Part shown: in pieces, positions 1-8,988 of the stretch
Layout of the letters: every line of letters starts with the position of its first letter
How positions within the stretch are numbered: the first letter of the stretch is position 1
DNA from: Spirochaetae bacterium HGW-Spirochaetae-1
GTDB taxonomy: Bacteria > Spirochaetota > UBA4802 > UBA5550
Direction of reading: 5' to 3'
NCBI GenBank assembly: GCA_002839375.1
Contig: PGXY01000003.1
Location: forward strand, 1 to 33,552
DNA length: 33,552 nt
Made by a program: the position numbers and the translations under genes
The notes under the pieces: generated by a model
The model's input: only the letters and a program-made list of their open reading frames with translations
Told to the model about the DNA's origin: nothing
Database searches by the model: none

Positions 1-1108
1 CCTCGGTGCTCATGACAATCTGAGTCACAATATCGGAAAGCCGCAGTGTCATGCCGTTCATTGCCGTCAGCATTTCGCCGATCTCATCATCGGGCACCTG
101 GCCGGTATAGCGGACCGACAGGTTACCGACTGAAAGCTGCTCCAGTATGTCCCGGGCCTGCGCAAGAGGTTTCAGCTTGCGGTTTACCACGATATAAATG
201 ATAAAGGCGGCAAGACCAATACCGACTAATCCAAAAAGAAACATGACGACGGCCATATCCCGCGCATCTTCTTTTATATCTGCATTGCTCAGGGTTATAA
301 CTGAATAAACATTGTATTTTTCTGATTTTTTAAAGGTAAGCAGCTTGTTATCGCCCTTAAAATTATACCTGACGAGAGTGCCGCTGGGAGAGGAAAACAT
401 TGTTTGTCCGAAATCATAATCTTTCAGGTTCATTTTCATAATCAGCTCTTCTTTCGGGTGTGCAAAAGTCAAACCCTTCCCAGTCACAAAAGCTGGATAA
501 CCTGTTTTACCGATTATTATACTCTTGACCATGTTCTGGGCGAGTGAACTAATATCACAACTCAGTCCAATGATGCCAGCGACCCGGCCGCCATTCATGA
601 CAGGCACAGTAACCAGAACAACAGGACGCCCCGTTGCGGGCGATGTATTAGGCTGGCTCACATGGATCTCACCTTTCAGCGCTTTTTCTATATTTTCTTC
701 ATAGCCGATGCCTCCCCAACGTATGCCATTGGCCTTCATGGAGCCGCATGCCATTACCATCGGATTTTTCTCCGGAGTAGAGAGAATCACATCCTCATAA
801 ATACCCTTGCTGGCATAAAAGCCCTTCAGCAAAGGAACAGCCAGACCATACCTTCCGGTCACCATAGCATCTCTTACCGGCAACTGCGAAGCCAAAAATG
901 CCGCGCTAGTTAGCTGATCCTCGTAAAAACGCTCGAGCTGCATCATGAGGTCCTCATTGAAATTGGAAAGCTGGTTGACATAGGCCTTTTCTACGGCCTT
1001 GTATGCGGCATTATATGATACCGATACCAGTATTACCGTAAGCACCGTCACTATAATGGTAACAAAAAATGATATAAGCACTTTTACGCTGTTAAATTTA
1101 ATTCCCAT
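1..1108 (-). CDS. methyl-accepting chemotaxis protein, dCache sensor (3' end cut by window)
   Basis: This is a membrane chemoreceptor that would sense a periplasmic ligand and signal to CheA/CheW. I translated it from the ATG at 1108, which follows a good ribosome site (AGGGGAA), to the window edge, giving about 369 residues. Residues 8-30 form a first membrane helix. About 250 periplasmic residues follow with features of a double Cache domain, including GRPVVLVTVPV, a GIIGLSCDI stretch and a FAHPKEEL motif. A second membrane helix lies near residues 284-306. A HAMP linker (RKLKPLAQ to DDEIGEMLTAMNGM) follows. The cytoplasmic signalling hairpin lies outside the window, so a histidine kinase or a cyclase with the same input module cannot be excluded. 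It appears to be a single transcription unit with its own promoter. Confidence 0.85.
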   Translation of the reverse strand, partial: MGIKFNSVKVLISFFVTIIVTVLTVILVSVSYNAAYKAVEKAYVNQLSNFNEDLMMQLERFYEDQLTSAAFLASQLPVRDAMVTGRYGLAVPLLKGFYASKGIYEDVILSTPEKNPMVMACGSMKANGIRWGGIGYEENIEKALKGEIHVSQPNTSPATGRPVVLVTVPVMNGGRVAGIIGLSCDISSLAQNMVKSIIIGKTGYPAFVTGKGLTFAHPKEELIMKMNLKDYDFGQTMFSSPSGTLVRYNFKGDNKLLTFKKSEKYNVYSVITLSNADIKEDARDMAVVMFLFGLVGIGLAAFIIYIVVNRKLKPLAQARDILEQLSVGNLSVRYTGQVPDDEIGEMLTAMNGMTLRLSDIVTQIVMSTE

Positions 1109-1141
1109 GATTATTCCCCTGGCAAAACAAGATTTACCATA

Positions 1142-1170
1142 ATCGTATCACGGGATAGAAATCAATTCAA
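1142..1170 (-). promoter_or_regulatory. predicted sigma70-type promoter of the chemoreceptor gene
   Basis: On the minus strand, TTGAAT (1165-1170) is followed after 17 bases by TACGAT (1142-1147), about 35 bases before the ATG at 1108. The assignment rests on consensus match and spacing only. Confidence 0.45.
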
Positions 1171-1217
1171 GTAAGATTTGAGATATTTTTAATTTATATT
1201 TGCGGGAAAAGACTCAA

Positions 1218-1463
1218 TTAATTCAGTTCTTCAGCCCGTTTCCTGAAAAGAAAATGGTAGATCATATCGCTGTAGCGGTCCATTTTTACCCGCCCTTTGC
1301 CGGACACGGAATAGCGCCAGAAGCCGTACAGTTTGGCAAGATTTATAAGGCGCTCACTGTAAAGCTCCCAGGTGAAGGCCGACTGGACCCGTTCAATCCC
1401 TCCCCGTGATACACTGTCCCAACTGCCGGGATCATTGATAAACCGTGCTATCTGCTCTTCCAT
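1218..1463 (-). pseudogene. detached C-terminal fragment of sucrose synthase
   Basis: This frame reads as the C-terminal tail of bacterial sucrose synthase: IARFINDP, then FTWELYSERLINLAKLYGFW, then a final DRYSDMIYHFLFRKRAEEL helix. It has no ribosome site of its own. The Met at 1463 is simply the first one after the break. Joined to the 711-residue frame upstream, it would give a protein of roughly 800 residues, the usual size, if about 17-24 residues were restored after the GGP turn. The missing piece is therefore not a multiple of three bases. Confidence 0.8.
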
Positions 1464-3567
1464 CCACGGGACCGCCGAAACGGGGCCCGAAAGTGGGAAG
1501 CCCCGTCACCATAGCTTCGAGAATGGTAAGCCCAAAGGCCTCAAAAAGAGCCGGCTGCACAAAGGCGCCCCGGTGATCGGCAATTACCCGGTACACTTCG
1601 CCCGTTTCCATTTTGTCGATACTGGGAAGCCACCGCACCCGGTCCTTCAGACCATAGTGCGCAATAAGTCCATGCATCTTCTCTATCTCCTTTCTTTCCT
1701 CGGCATCGGACGATTCCTCAAGCCTGATCGTTCCCGCTGCGACTATGAGGTTACAGTGTTCTTTCAGAAATTCACTCATGCCGAAAGCCTCCATCAGGCC
1801 GGTGATATTCTTGATTTTGTCAAGGCGGGCCATGGTAAACAGGGGCATCCTTTCAGTGTCGGCCAGCTCCCCCATGATATCGGCTACGGTGTCGGTGAAA
1901 ATTCTCTTTTCCCAGTATTCCGTGCGGTGAGATATCCTCTTCTCTCTTTCATAATGAGGAAAATAAAATTCCTGATCCACACCCGGCGGGATAACATTGA
2001 ATCGCGGCACATAGAGATTGATGCCGTTTCTCACCTGAAATAATCCCGGCATGGTGAAGAACTGATACGATTCGTACTGACCCATGGTCTCCTCCGTACC
2101 GGCGATTTCCTGATAGGTGCTGGTGATGATAAAATCAGCCTTGTTCATGGAAAGGAGGTCTGCGACAAACTGCAGGGAAAAGTTATATTCCTTTTCGTAT
2201 CCCTGCCAGTACGCGTCGGAAAAGAGGTACTTTGTTTTTTCCAGAGCATGCGCTATGGTACACTGAATGACATCCAGCTTATCGGAAAGAAGGGACGCCA
2301 CAAGGTTGCCGTCGGAGTAATTCCCGATGATAAGGTCGGGACGTCCCCGGAACTCGGCCAGAAGCGCATTGGCGGCATCCTCGGCAAATTTTTCCAGATA
2401 TGGCCAGATATGGAAGCGAGATATCCAGCTCTCCATTATATGGTCGTTTTTATCTTTAAAGGGGACCCTCAGTATCCAGCAATTGTCCGTTCCGTGTATC
2501 TTTTCCTTTCTTATGTTGCAGGTGGTGCCCAGCGCTTCGGGGATATACCGTGTCAGAACCACGATAGCCGGAACCACTTCGATTCCCGCCAGGGCGATAT
2601 CGCTCTTCAGCCGCTTTTCCAGCGCCCGCACCTGGTCCAGAATGTAAATCACCTGGCCGCCCGTGTCGGGCTTTCCCAGAACATTTTCCTGACCGAACCA
2701 TCCATGGGGAGAGATAACTGCAATCTTCGATATGAGCGGCATGGTGGTTCGAGAGAGAAATTTCTCCAGCAGTATGTCCGTTGGTTCATTTATAAGGTCT
2801 GCGAGCACCTGCATGGTCTCCAGAATCCTTCCGGCGGTATCGCCCCACCCCGGTTCGAATCCCGCCTTTTTCAGCTTATCCTGCAGCCGGGCCACAGGCG
2901 TATCCGGTTCCTGCTCTCCGAGAAAGCCCATTATATTTTCCAGCTCATTGACAAAACGGTCAAAATCCAGGGACATCCCTCCGTTCACGAGCAGTTGCTG
3001 ATTGTTATACGTATGAAGCTTCATGAATTCAAAAAGCTTCCTGTTCCACTCTTCGGGGCGATTGAATATATTACTGGAAAGATAGCGGTTGAGATAACGG
3101 ATACCGTTACCGAGATTCTTCGCGTCCTTCATTACCGGTGAATAGTCATAGAAAGGAAGGTAATCAATACGCAGGTGCTTGTCACCGGGCATACGGTTCA
3201 GGATGTGATACTCCTTCAGGTCAAGAAAACGGGATATATCTATCTCCTCCATGTAGGAACCGTCCACGCGGAGCATAAAGAACCGGTAGCGCGCGATCTG
3301 GCTCCTGTGCAGTATCACAAGGTAATGGTCCTGGTAAAATAACTCCTGTATTCTGCAGATAAAATTGTACACCGATGTCTCATTACGCCCCCTCCCCGCA
3401 CCGCTGTCTTCATGCAGGTCCATGAAACCGGCATAAGTGAGCATAATGTCATTCCGGAGCATAAAGCCCCCTTTCTGGGCCAGGGGAACAAGCACGCTGA
3501 CAAACTCCCGAAACAGGGCAATGTCTTCCTCGGTGATAATCCGGCCTATTAAATCAGCACCATCCAT
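1432..3567 (-). CDS. sucrose synthase, truncated by a frameshifting deletion near its C terminus
   Basis: Sucrose synthase reversibly makes sucrose from NDP-glucose and fructose. The 711-residue frame carries the family's N-terminal regulatory region, then the GT-B glycosyltransferase core: ISPHGWFGQ and GKPDTGGQVIYILDQ in the middle, IPPGVDQEFYFP, and the nucleotide-sugar E-x7-E motif in FEAFGLTILEAM. After GLPTF and a GGP turn the frame runs into eleven unrelated residues and stops. The family normally continues with an LEII...GFHIDP-type segment and about 80 further residues. Those further residues are present in another frame at 1218-1463. A ribosome site (GGAGG, 7 bases before ATG) is intact. 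The gene begins 20 bases after the sucrose-phosphate synthase stop, so the two were probably co-transcribed. The protein is probably inactive or altered, unless the gap is a sequencing or assembly error. Confidence 0.88.
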   Translation of the reverse strand: MDGADLIGRIITEEDIALFREFVSVLVPLAQKGGFMLRNDIMLTYAGFMDLHEDSGAGRGRNETSVYNFICRIQELFYQDHYLVILHRSQIARYRFFMLRVDGSYMEEIDISRFLDLKEYHILNRMPGDKHLRIDYLPFYDYSPVMKDAKNLGNGIRYLNRYLSSNIFNRPEEWNRKLFEFMKLHTYNNQQLLVNGGMSLDFDRFVNELENIMGFLGEQEPDTPVARLQDKLKKAGFEPGWGDTAGRILETMQVLADLINEPTDILLEKFLSRTTMPLISKIAVISPHGWFGQENVLGKPDTGGQVIYILDQVRALEKRLKSDIALAGIEVVPAIVVLTRYIPEALGTTCNIRKEKIHGTDNCWILRVPFKDKNDHIMESWISRFHIWPYLEKFAEDAANALLAEFRGRPDLIIGNYSDGNLVASLLSDKLDVIQCTIAHALEKTKYLFSDAYWQGYEKEYNFSLQFVADLLSMNKADFIITSTYQEIAGTEETMGQYESYQFFTMPGLFQVRNGINLYVPRFNVIPPGVDQEFYFPHYEREKRISHRTEYWEKRIFTDTVADIMGELADTERMPLFTMARLDKIKNITGLMEAFGMSEFLKEHCNLIVAAGTIRLEESSDAEERKEIEKMHGLIAHYGLKDRVRWLPSIDKMETGEVYRVIADHRGAFVQPALFEAFGLTILEAMVTGLPTFGPRFGGPVDGRADSTVYQ

Positions 3568-3587
3568 GCGTTATCCTCCTTAACAGA

Positions 3588-5765
3588 TCAATTTTTGCGG
3601 TTTAAAAAATCATAGTAATTGATACCCTCTGTTATGCCGCCAGCGCCGGCTCTTTCAGCAAAATATATTTTCCTCAGACCGCGGAGCTTTTCCAGCTCTT
3701 CACTGTAATTCCCCACAACGACGGCAGGCATGTCTCCGCGCAGCATCTCTTCATCGTTGCCTGAATCACCGCAGACAAGAATATTATCCATGGGGATATC
3801 CCATTTGTAGCTTATATACCGTATGGCCTTTCCCTTGGAAGCGCGATAGGGCAGAATATCCAGAAACTGATTATGCGAATAGATAAGATTATATTTCAAT
3901 TTCGCCGCAAGGAGCAGTTCGTGTGCTCTTGTCTGCCTGTCCCTCCCCGGCTCCATGAAATAGCTGATTTTGTATTTCCTCTGTGTCTCCTCTTCCTGTA
4001 TCTCAAGAAAGTCGGCCCTGTCCAATATTTCCCGTATCCTGTCACGTTCCCACCGGTGGGAGATATGGGTGTCCCAGCCTTTGTCATAAAATTTAGCGTC
4101 ACCGTAATATATTTCAGAACCAACCGAAGAGATGACAATATCCGGAGCCGGAATATCGTACTTCTTTATATATTTCAGAGCCGAATCCACGGTCCTTCCC
4201 GTTGCCAGGGCAAAACCCATGCTGTCCCGGTGTTCCTTCAGTATTTCAATAAGACCGGGAAGGCCGCTGTTATCATCACCGATAAGTGTGTTGTCGATAT
4301 CGGTTACCAGAAAATAATTCAGGCCCGTGATACGTTTCCCCACAGGGTTTGCCGACAGAGGACTGAATTCCTCCCGAGTCGTTCCCTTGAGCAGCTTTTT
4401 CAACGCCGATGTATATTTCTCAACATGGGCCTCCCAGGTATAATGCTTCCTGACATTGACAGCACCGTTACGCGAATATTTATCCCAGCGTTCCGGTTCG
4501 GTGATTATTTTTTTTATTTCCACGGCTATCGCAGCCGTATCGGAGGGATCCACCAATACGCCGTTTTTACAGTTTTCCACGATATCCCTGGGCCCCCCGT
4601 CGTTGGTGGCCACCATGGGAATCCCGCACGCTGAAGCCTCCAGGAGCGTCAGCCCAAATGGTTCAGTCAGAGCCACATTTACAAAAACACCTCTCCGTTC
4701 ACCCGTTATGTGATATAATTCGGGAACTTCATACTCAAAATCGTGCTTCTTGGGAATGGCCATTTTACCATACAGATCATAGGCATCCATGAGCAGGAGC
4801 ATTTCCGTAAGAACATCCTTCTCATTTTCCTCCATATCAGAAATCCATTTCCTGATCCCGGCAAAAATTGCAAGGTTTGCCATAGCCTGAAGTTCCAGGC
4901 TCTCACCATAGGCCCGTATAAGACCGGCAATATTTTTTCTCTTATCGGGCCGACACAGGGCCAGAATCAGGGGTTTTTCGGGAAAAATAAAAAACCTGTT
5001 CAACTCGTTGAGTACGGATACATAGGCATGTTTTTCCATCTCATCTTTCCGGTTTTCCGGAAGCATGCCATGATAAAAGGGGGAAAACTTTTCCAGATCC
5101 AGACCCGGGGGAATGATGGAATAATCCGGAATAGTCCGGTTGTGATACATACCATACTGTTTCTCTACTTCCTGACTCGTGCTGGTGATCACCAGGTCGG
5201 CCATTTCCATTATTTTTTCCTCCGTATCAATGCGCCGGTCGATACGGTATTTTTTTACAACGTCATCTTCAGACATTCCTTCATTGATAAGTTTTTGCCG
5301 TTTTGACCTCCCGAGGCTGTGTCCGGTAAAAACAAATGGTGTTCCGAAAAATTCAGAAAGTTGCATGGCCACATATCCGGCATCGGCATAGTGCCCATGA
5401 AAAACATCGGGGATGGAACCCTCACGTTTGATAAATATAAGCGTCTTGTCCACAAATTCGTCGAGGTGGGGCCAGAGGAGCTCCTTGCGCATATACTTCC
5501 TTCCCCCACACTGAATCCGGACTATTCTAAATTTTTCATCGACCTGTTCAATAGGGTTCGAATAGTCCACGGAAATGCCCTTATCGGCAATAAGCCGTGT
5601 AAAAAGGTCCACCTGTCTCACGGCGGGATGACGACCCAGGGATTTCCCGAGCTCCACCACGTATTTAATCTGCCCGCCCGTATCGGCGTCGCGCCCCATC
5701 TCCATATTTTCACTGCGTACCAGACCATGTATGCTGAAAAGCTGTATATACAGTCCTCTGCTCAT
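3588..5765 (-). CDS. sucrose-phosphate synthase with C-terminal HAD phosphatase domain
   Basis: This enzyme makes sucrose-6-phosphate from UDP-glucose and fructose-6-phosphate, and the fused domain may remove the phosphate. The first ~460 residues are a GT-B glycosyltransferase: SIHGLVR, GRDADTGGQIKYVVEL, FTGHSLGRSKRQKL, LALCRPDKRKNI, and E-x7-E in TEPFGLTLLEA. From about residue 485 an HAD phosphatase domain begins with DIDNTL (motif I, DxDxT). It ends with GDSGNDEEML near residue 665, as in sucrose-6F-phosphate phosphatase. I chose the ATG at 5765 because GGAGG lies 11 bases upstream. A GTG at 5783 would add six residues but overlaps that ribosome site. It follows rpsU by about 46 bases and precedes sucrose synthase by 20. 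With sucrose synthase broken, this could still make sucrose as a compatible solute. Confidence 0.92.
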   Translation of the reverse strand: MSRGLYIQLFSIHGLVRSENMEMGRDADTGGQIKYVVELGKSLGRHPAVRQVDLFTRLIADKGISVDYSNPIEQVDEKFRIVRIQCGGRKYMRKELLWPHLDEFVDKTLIFIKREGSIPDVFHGHYADAGYVAMQLSEFFGTPFVFTGHSLGRSKRQKLINEGMSEDDVVKKYRIDRRIDTEEKIMEMADLVITSTSQEVEKQYGMYHNRTIPDYSIIPPGLDLEKFSPFYHGMLPENRKDEMEKHAYVSVLNELNRFFIFPEKPLILALCRPDKRKNIAGLIRAYGESLELQAMANLAIFAGIRKWISDMEENEKDVLTEMLLLMDAYDLYGKMAIPKKHDFEYEVPELYHITGERRGVFVNVALTEPFGLTLLEASACGIPMVATNDGGPRDIVENCKNGVLVDPSDTAAIAVEIKKIITEPERWDKYSRNGAVNVRKHYTWEAHVEKYTSALKKLLKGTTREEFSPLSANPVGKRITGLNYFLVTDIDNTLIGDDNSGLPGLIEILKEHRDSMGFALATGRTVDSALKYIKKYDIPAPDIVISSVGSEIYYGDAKFYDKGWDTHISHRWERDRIREILDRADFLEIQEEETQRKYKISYFMEPGRDRQTRAHELLLAAKLKYNLIYSHNQFLDILPYRASKGKAIRYISYKWDIPMDNILVCGDSGNDEEMLRGDMPAVVVGNYSEELEKLRGLRKIYFAERAGAGGITEGINYYDFLNRKN

Positions 5766-5811
5766 AGGATACTTAACCTCCACATGATCTCTGAATTGGG
5801 GAAACGCCTGA

Positions 5812-6033
5812 TCAGCGAGACTTTCTCCTGGCCATGGCCTTTGCCCTGCGCTCCCTCTTTCTTCGCCTTCTCTCGGCTTCCTGTCTCTTTTTCCTTTTTT
5901 GTATGGAAGGCTTATCGTAATGCCGTCTCTTCTTCAGCTCTCTGAAAACACCTTCAAAGGCCATTCTTTTTTTCAGCTGTTTCAGAGCCTGCTCGATATT
6001 ATCAAGTACTTCAACTTCCAGTGGTCTAGTCAG
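5812..6033 (-). CDS. rpsU: 30S ribosomal protein S21 (apparent CTG start)
   Basis: This frame encodes 73 residues: [19 protein letters not shown], then [16 protein letters not shown] and a long Arg/Lys-rich tail ([17 protein letters not shown]), the classic S21 layout. S21 sits near the anti-Shine-Dalgarno end of 16S rRNA on the small subunit. In this frame a TAA occurs at 6049-6051, and no ATG, GTG or TTG lies between it and the conserved N terminus. The codon after a near-perfect ribosome site (GAAGGGGGTGA) is CTG at 6033. The first in-frame ATG is 23 codons further in and would delete the conserved N-terminal helix. A second CTG four codons downstream lies too far from the ribosome site. 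The gene is first in an apparent rpsU-sucrose gene unit. Confidence 0.85.
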   Translation of the reverse strand: MTRPLEVEVLDNIEQALKQLKKRMAFEGVFRELKKRRHYDKPSIQKRKKRQEAERRRRKRERRAKAMARRKSR

Positions 6034-6071
6034 AAAATCACCCCCTTCTTACAGTAAAACATTATTTTCAG

Positions 6072-6077
6072 ATTATA
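6072..6077 (-). promoter_or_regulatory. predicted -10 box of the rpsU promoter
   Basis: A perfect TATAAT lies on the minus strand here, about 39 bases before the CTG start of rpsU. No convincing -35 box is visible at 16-18 bases upstream. Nothing else was recognised between 6034 and 6126. Confidence 0.4.
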
Positions 6078-6126
6078 TCAACTCACAAATGATATTTGAT
6101 ACATTAAATTATGCATGATAACAATT

Positions 6127-6378
6127 TCAGATGATCACAACTCGGCTGGAACCGCATAAAGGGCAAAACAAATGTTTTTCTTCCTCGACATCCACCATAT
6201 CTTCCCATTGATTTGTGCAATCCTCGCACACGGCAATTATTTCACGGACAGGGACTGAAACATCCCCCTGCCCCTCTTTTTCTTCCTGAATTTCAAGGTC
6301 AGACTCAAACTCCCGGTAAAAATCATCATCGTAAACATAGTCATCAAAGTTATTCTCGAAATTGCCTTTCTTTTTCAT
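6127..6378 (-). CDS. small acidic protein with C-terminal zinc ribbon, function unknown
   Basis: I chose the start at ATG 6378 because AGAGGG precedes it by 8 bases. An ATG at 6396 has no good ribosome site. The product is 83 residues. The first half is very acidic and low in complexity (FENNFDDYVYDDDFY, then many Glu). The last ~30 residues hold two CxxC knuckles, CEDC and CPLC, about 18 residues apart, which should bind one zinc ion. Zinc ribbons of this type often mediate protein or nucleic-acid contacts, but I cannot name a family. It follows the GspC-like gene by 36 bases and is probably the last gene of the ectoine operon. Confidence 0.7.
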   Translation of the reverse strand: MKKKGNFENNFDDYVYDDDFYREFESDLEIQEEKEGQGDVSVPVREIIAVCEDCTNQWEDMVDVEEEKHLFCPLCGSSRVVII

Positions 6379-6414
6379 ACAAGAAACCCTCTGCATCAGA
6401 CTCTAACAACACAC

Positions 6415-7290
6415 TTATTCTTGAATATTGTATTCAAACTGAAGCAGTTTCCCTCTCCGATCCAGATCGACAACAATTTTCGACTCATCCTTCAGGGACT
6501 GCCACATGGAATAAAGCTTGTTCACACTATCCACTGTTTTCCCATTGATCCTTTTAACGATGTCGCCGCTCCTGACACCCAGTTTATATAAAATATTATA
6601 GGGCCTCACCTTCTGCAGGCGAAAGCCGGCAATAGCCCCGCCCCTGCGGTACGGTCCGGCCACCAGGCCCCGCATAGCGTTATCCAGATTATTCATAACG
6701 CGCTGTTTTATCTCGGCACGGCTGATGTTCTTTCGGATAACGCCGCCGTTATTGCGTAACACGGCTCCCTTGTTTGCGACTAATGACGCCTTCTCGCGCT
6801 TGTCGTATATACCGATTTTTTCAATCCTGTCCCCCGCTTTCAGATAAACGCGTTCCCTGGCTATCTTGACCAGCCGATATCCATATACTTCCTGCCACAG
6901 CCGGTAAACCCCGGGATCTTTTTCGCGCCTGCTCCGGATCATGGCACGGGCGATACTGCTGTGCCCGGTTATGGTCCCCACGAGAAAAAGATCATCGATA
7001 GGAACACCCGGTGCTGATTTCATTACACCGGACTCACCACTACCGCTCGATTCGGAACCGATTTTAAAAAAACCCGAGCCGATTATTGCCTTTCGGTATT
7101 CCTCGATTGATAAGCCGCCACGCTCTGTCCGCCGGATATTTTTTTTCACCCGGGACGCTGAGAACACCTTTGATTCCCTCAGATTTTCGCGATAATAAAA
7201 CCTTACACCCTGATTAATAGTCTGTGCCGACGTATAAGAAAAAAGTGTAACAGCGGCTATATTCATAAGATGATACCTGAGATTATCCAC
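6415..7290 (-). CDS. GspC-like type II secretion protein with PDZ domain
   Basis: The protein has about 291 residues. Near the N terminus is a single membrane segment (HLMNIAAVTLFSYTSA). Residues ~110-190 match the GspC homology region: DLFLVGTITG, SIARAMI, then a VYLKAGDRIEKIG strand. The last ~75 residues form a PDZ domain (GAIAGFRLQKV, LGVRSGDIVKRINGKTVDS). In type II secretion GspC links the outer-membrane secretin to the inner-membrane assembly. No other gsp gene is nearby. The GTG at 7290 starts 11 bases after the ectC stop and follows GAAGGG at a rather long 14 bases. An ATG at 7266 is an alternative. Longer forms starting inside ectC are unlikely. The tight junction to ectC suggests co-transcription. 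Confidence 0.72.
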   Translation of the reverse strand: MDNLRYHLMNIAAVTLFSYTSAQTINQGVRFYYRENLRESKVFSASRVKKNIRRTERGGLSIEEYRKAIIGSGFFKIGSESSGSGESGVMKSAPGVPIDDLFLVGTITGHSSIARAMIRSRREKDPGVYRLWQEVYGYRLVKIARERVYLKAGDRIEKIGIYDKREKASLVANKGAVLRNNGGVIRKNISRAEIKQRVMNNLDNAMRGLVAGPYRRGGAIAGFRLQKVRPYNILYKLGVRSGDIVKRINGKTVDSVNKLYSMWQSLKDESKIVVDLDRRGKLLQFEYNIQE

Positions 7291-7301
7291 AATAAAAACT
7301 T

Positions 7302-7694
7302 TTACCCTTCGAGTATAGAATAGGAACCGTCGCCGTCGTGCACTTCCGCACCCGTCAAAGGAGGAACAAAAACACAGATGAGCTTCATTTTCTTCGAACA
7401 CCGCAGCCAGTGCTCATCATTTTTGTCAAGCGCATAGAGCATCCCCGGCATTATTCCATACTTTTTCCCGTCACCGACCGTTTCAATCTCGCCTTCACCT
7501 TCAATGCAGTAAACGGCCTCTAAATGGTTCTTATACCAGATATGGGTCTCGGTGTCGGGAAATATTATTGTTTCATGAAAAGAGAACCCCATGCCGTCAT
7601 TTTTAAGAAGAATACGTCTGCTCAGCCAATTGCCGTTCCCGGCCATTATATCATGTTCTGACCCGATTATTTCATCTATCATTTTTACAATCAC
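7302..7694 (-). CDS. ectC: L-ectoine synthase
   Basis: EctC closes the ring of N-gamma-acetyl-diaminobutyrate to give ectoine, a cytoplasmic compatible solute. At 130 residues it has the normal length. It is a single cupin with the family features [40 protein letters not shown] and [15 protein letters not shown]; the Glu and His residues in these stretches form the metal site in this family. Its ATG overlaps the ectB stop (ATGA at 7691-7694), which points to coupled translation. No ectD hydroxylase, aspartokinase or EctR gene is present beside the cluster. Confidence 0.96.
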   Translation of the reverse strand: MIVKMIDEIIGSEHDIMAGNGNWLSRRILLKNDGMGFSFHETIIFPDTETHIWYKNHLEAVYCIEGEGEIETVGDGKKYGIMPGMLYALDKNDEHWLRCSKKMKLICVFVPPLTGAEVHDGDGSYSILEG

Positions 7695-8968
7695 GAAGTC
7701 TCCCCCCTCAGCATATTCTTTTTCTTTTCCAGAACGTCGGCTATTGACTGTTCGATAATATCCAATCCCTTTATCAGCAGTTCCTCCTCTATCACCAGAG
7801 GCGGTAAAAATTTCACCACGTCATCACGGGCACCGGCCAGCTCTATGATCAGCCCTCGTTCAAAAGCGCAGGCTGATATCTCCTGCGCGAAGCCCTTCTC
7901 CGGTATATGCAGACCATAGACCATGCCCCTGCCGCGCACTGTCGCTCCCATTTCCGGAAAAGCGACGGCCATTTTTTCGAGGGATTCACGAAGTATCTTT
8001 TCCTTGTAATAGACGGCTTCGGTAAGGTTATCGTTCTCCCAGTAATCAAGCAGTTCCGTGGACGCCACGAAAGCCAGGTTGTTCCCCCTGAACGTTCCGG
8101 TATGCTCACCGGGCTTCCACTGGTCAAGTTCCGGTTTGAGCAGAACCATCGCAAGGGGCAGGCCGCCGCCAATGGACTTCGACAGCGTCACGATATCGGG
8201 ATTGATGCCCGAATCCTCGAAACTGAAAAACCTGCCGGTCCTGCCGTTACCCACCTGTATATCATCGATAATGAGGAGTATGTCAAAATCACGGCAGATA
8301 GCCTCTATGTTCCTCAGCCATTCCGGCGAGGCGACATTGACCCCGCCCTCGGCCTGGACCGTTTCCAGAATAATGGCCGCGGGACAGTCCACACCGCTGC
8401 TGTTGTCATTAAGAAATTTACGCAGGTATTCCGACGTGTCCACGCTGTCGCCGAAATAGCCGTCAAAGGGCATGAAGGTGACGTTAGACCGATTAATAAA
8501 AGCCTCATCCCGGTAAAAGGAGTTCCCCGTTACGGCCATAGAGCCCATGGTCAGCCCGTGAAAGGCATTCGTAAAGGCGATGATATTGGACCGTCCCTTT
8601 ACCATGCGTGCCAGCTTAAGCGACGTTTCAACGGCATTGGTGCCCGTGGGACCGGGGAACTGTATTTTGTAATCCATGTGCCGGGGCTCAAGAATGACCG
8701 AATAGAACTTCTGCAGAAAATTTTTCTTTGCCGTTGTCGCCTTATCCAGGCCGTGTACTATGCCGTTATTCTGGAGGTGTTCTATCAATTTTTCATTTAC
8801 ACGCGGATTGTTATGGCCGTAATTCAGCGTGCCGGCGCCGGCAAAAAAATCAATGTACTCCTTTCCCTGTTCATCACACATCACCGAACCCAGTGCGCTA
8901 TGGAACACCGTGGGAAAGGTACGGACATAGCTCCGCACCTGCGATTCAAGCTGCTCAAATATCCTCAT
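7691..8968 (-). CDS. ectB: diaminobutyrate-2-oxoglutarate transaminase
   Basis: EctB converts aspartate-beta-semialdehyde to L-2,4-diaminobutyrate with glutamate as amino donor, the first committed step to ectoine. The 425 residues form a complete class III aminotransferase: [15 protein letters not shown] near the N terminus, [18 protein letters not shown], the cofactor Asp in [15 protein letters not shown], and the PLP lysine in [11 protein letters not shown]. The [12 protein letters not shown] stretch is typical of EctB. A strong ribosome site (AAGGAG) precedes the ATG, and ectA ends 20 bases upstream. Confidence 0.96.
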   Translation of the reverse strand: MRIFEQLESQVRSYVRTFPTVFHSALGSVMCDEQGKEYIDFFAGAGTLNYGHNNPRVNEKLIEHLQNNGIVHGLDKATTAKKNFLQKFYSVILEPRHMDYKIQFPGPTGTNAVETSLKLARMVKGRSNIIAFTNAFHGLTMGSMAVTGNSFYRDEAFINRSNVTFMPFDGYFGDSVDTSEYLRKFLNDNSSGVDCPAAIILETVQAEGGVNVASPEWLRNIEAICRDFDILLIIDDIQVGNGRTGRFFSFEDSGINPDIVTLSKSIGGGLPLAMVLLKPELDQWKPGEHTGTFRGNNLAFVASTELLDYWENDNLTEAVYYKEKILRESLEKMAVAFPEMGATVRGRGMVYGLHIPEKGFAQEISACAFERGLIIELAGARDDVVKFLPPLVIEEELLIKGLDIIEQSIADVLEKKKNMLRGETS

Positions 8969-8988
8969 AATACTTCTCCTTTTTTGCT

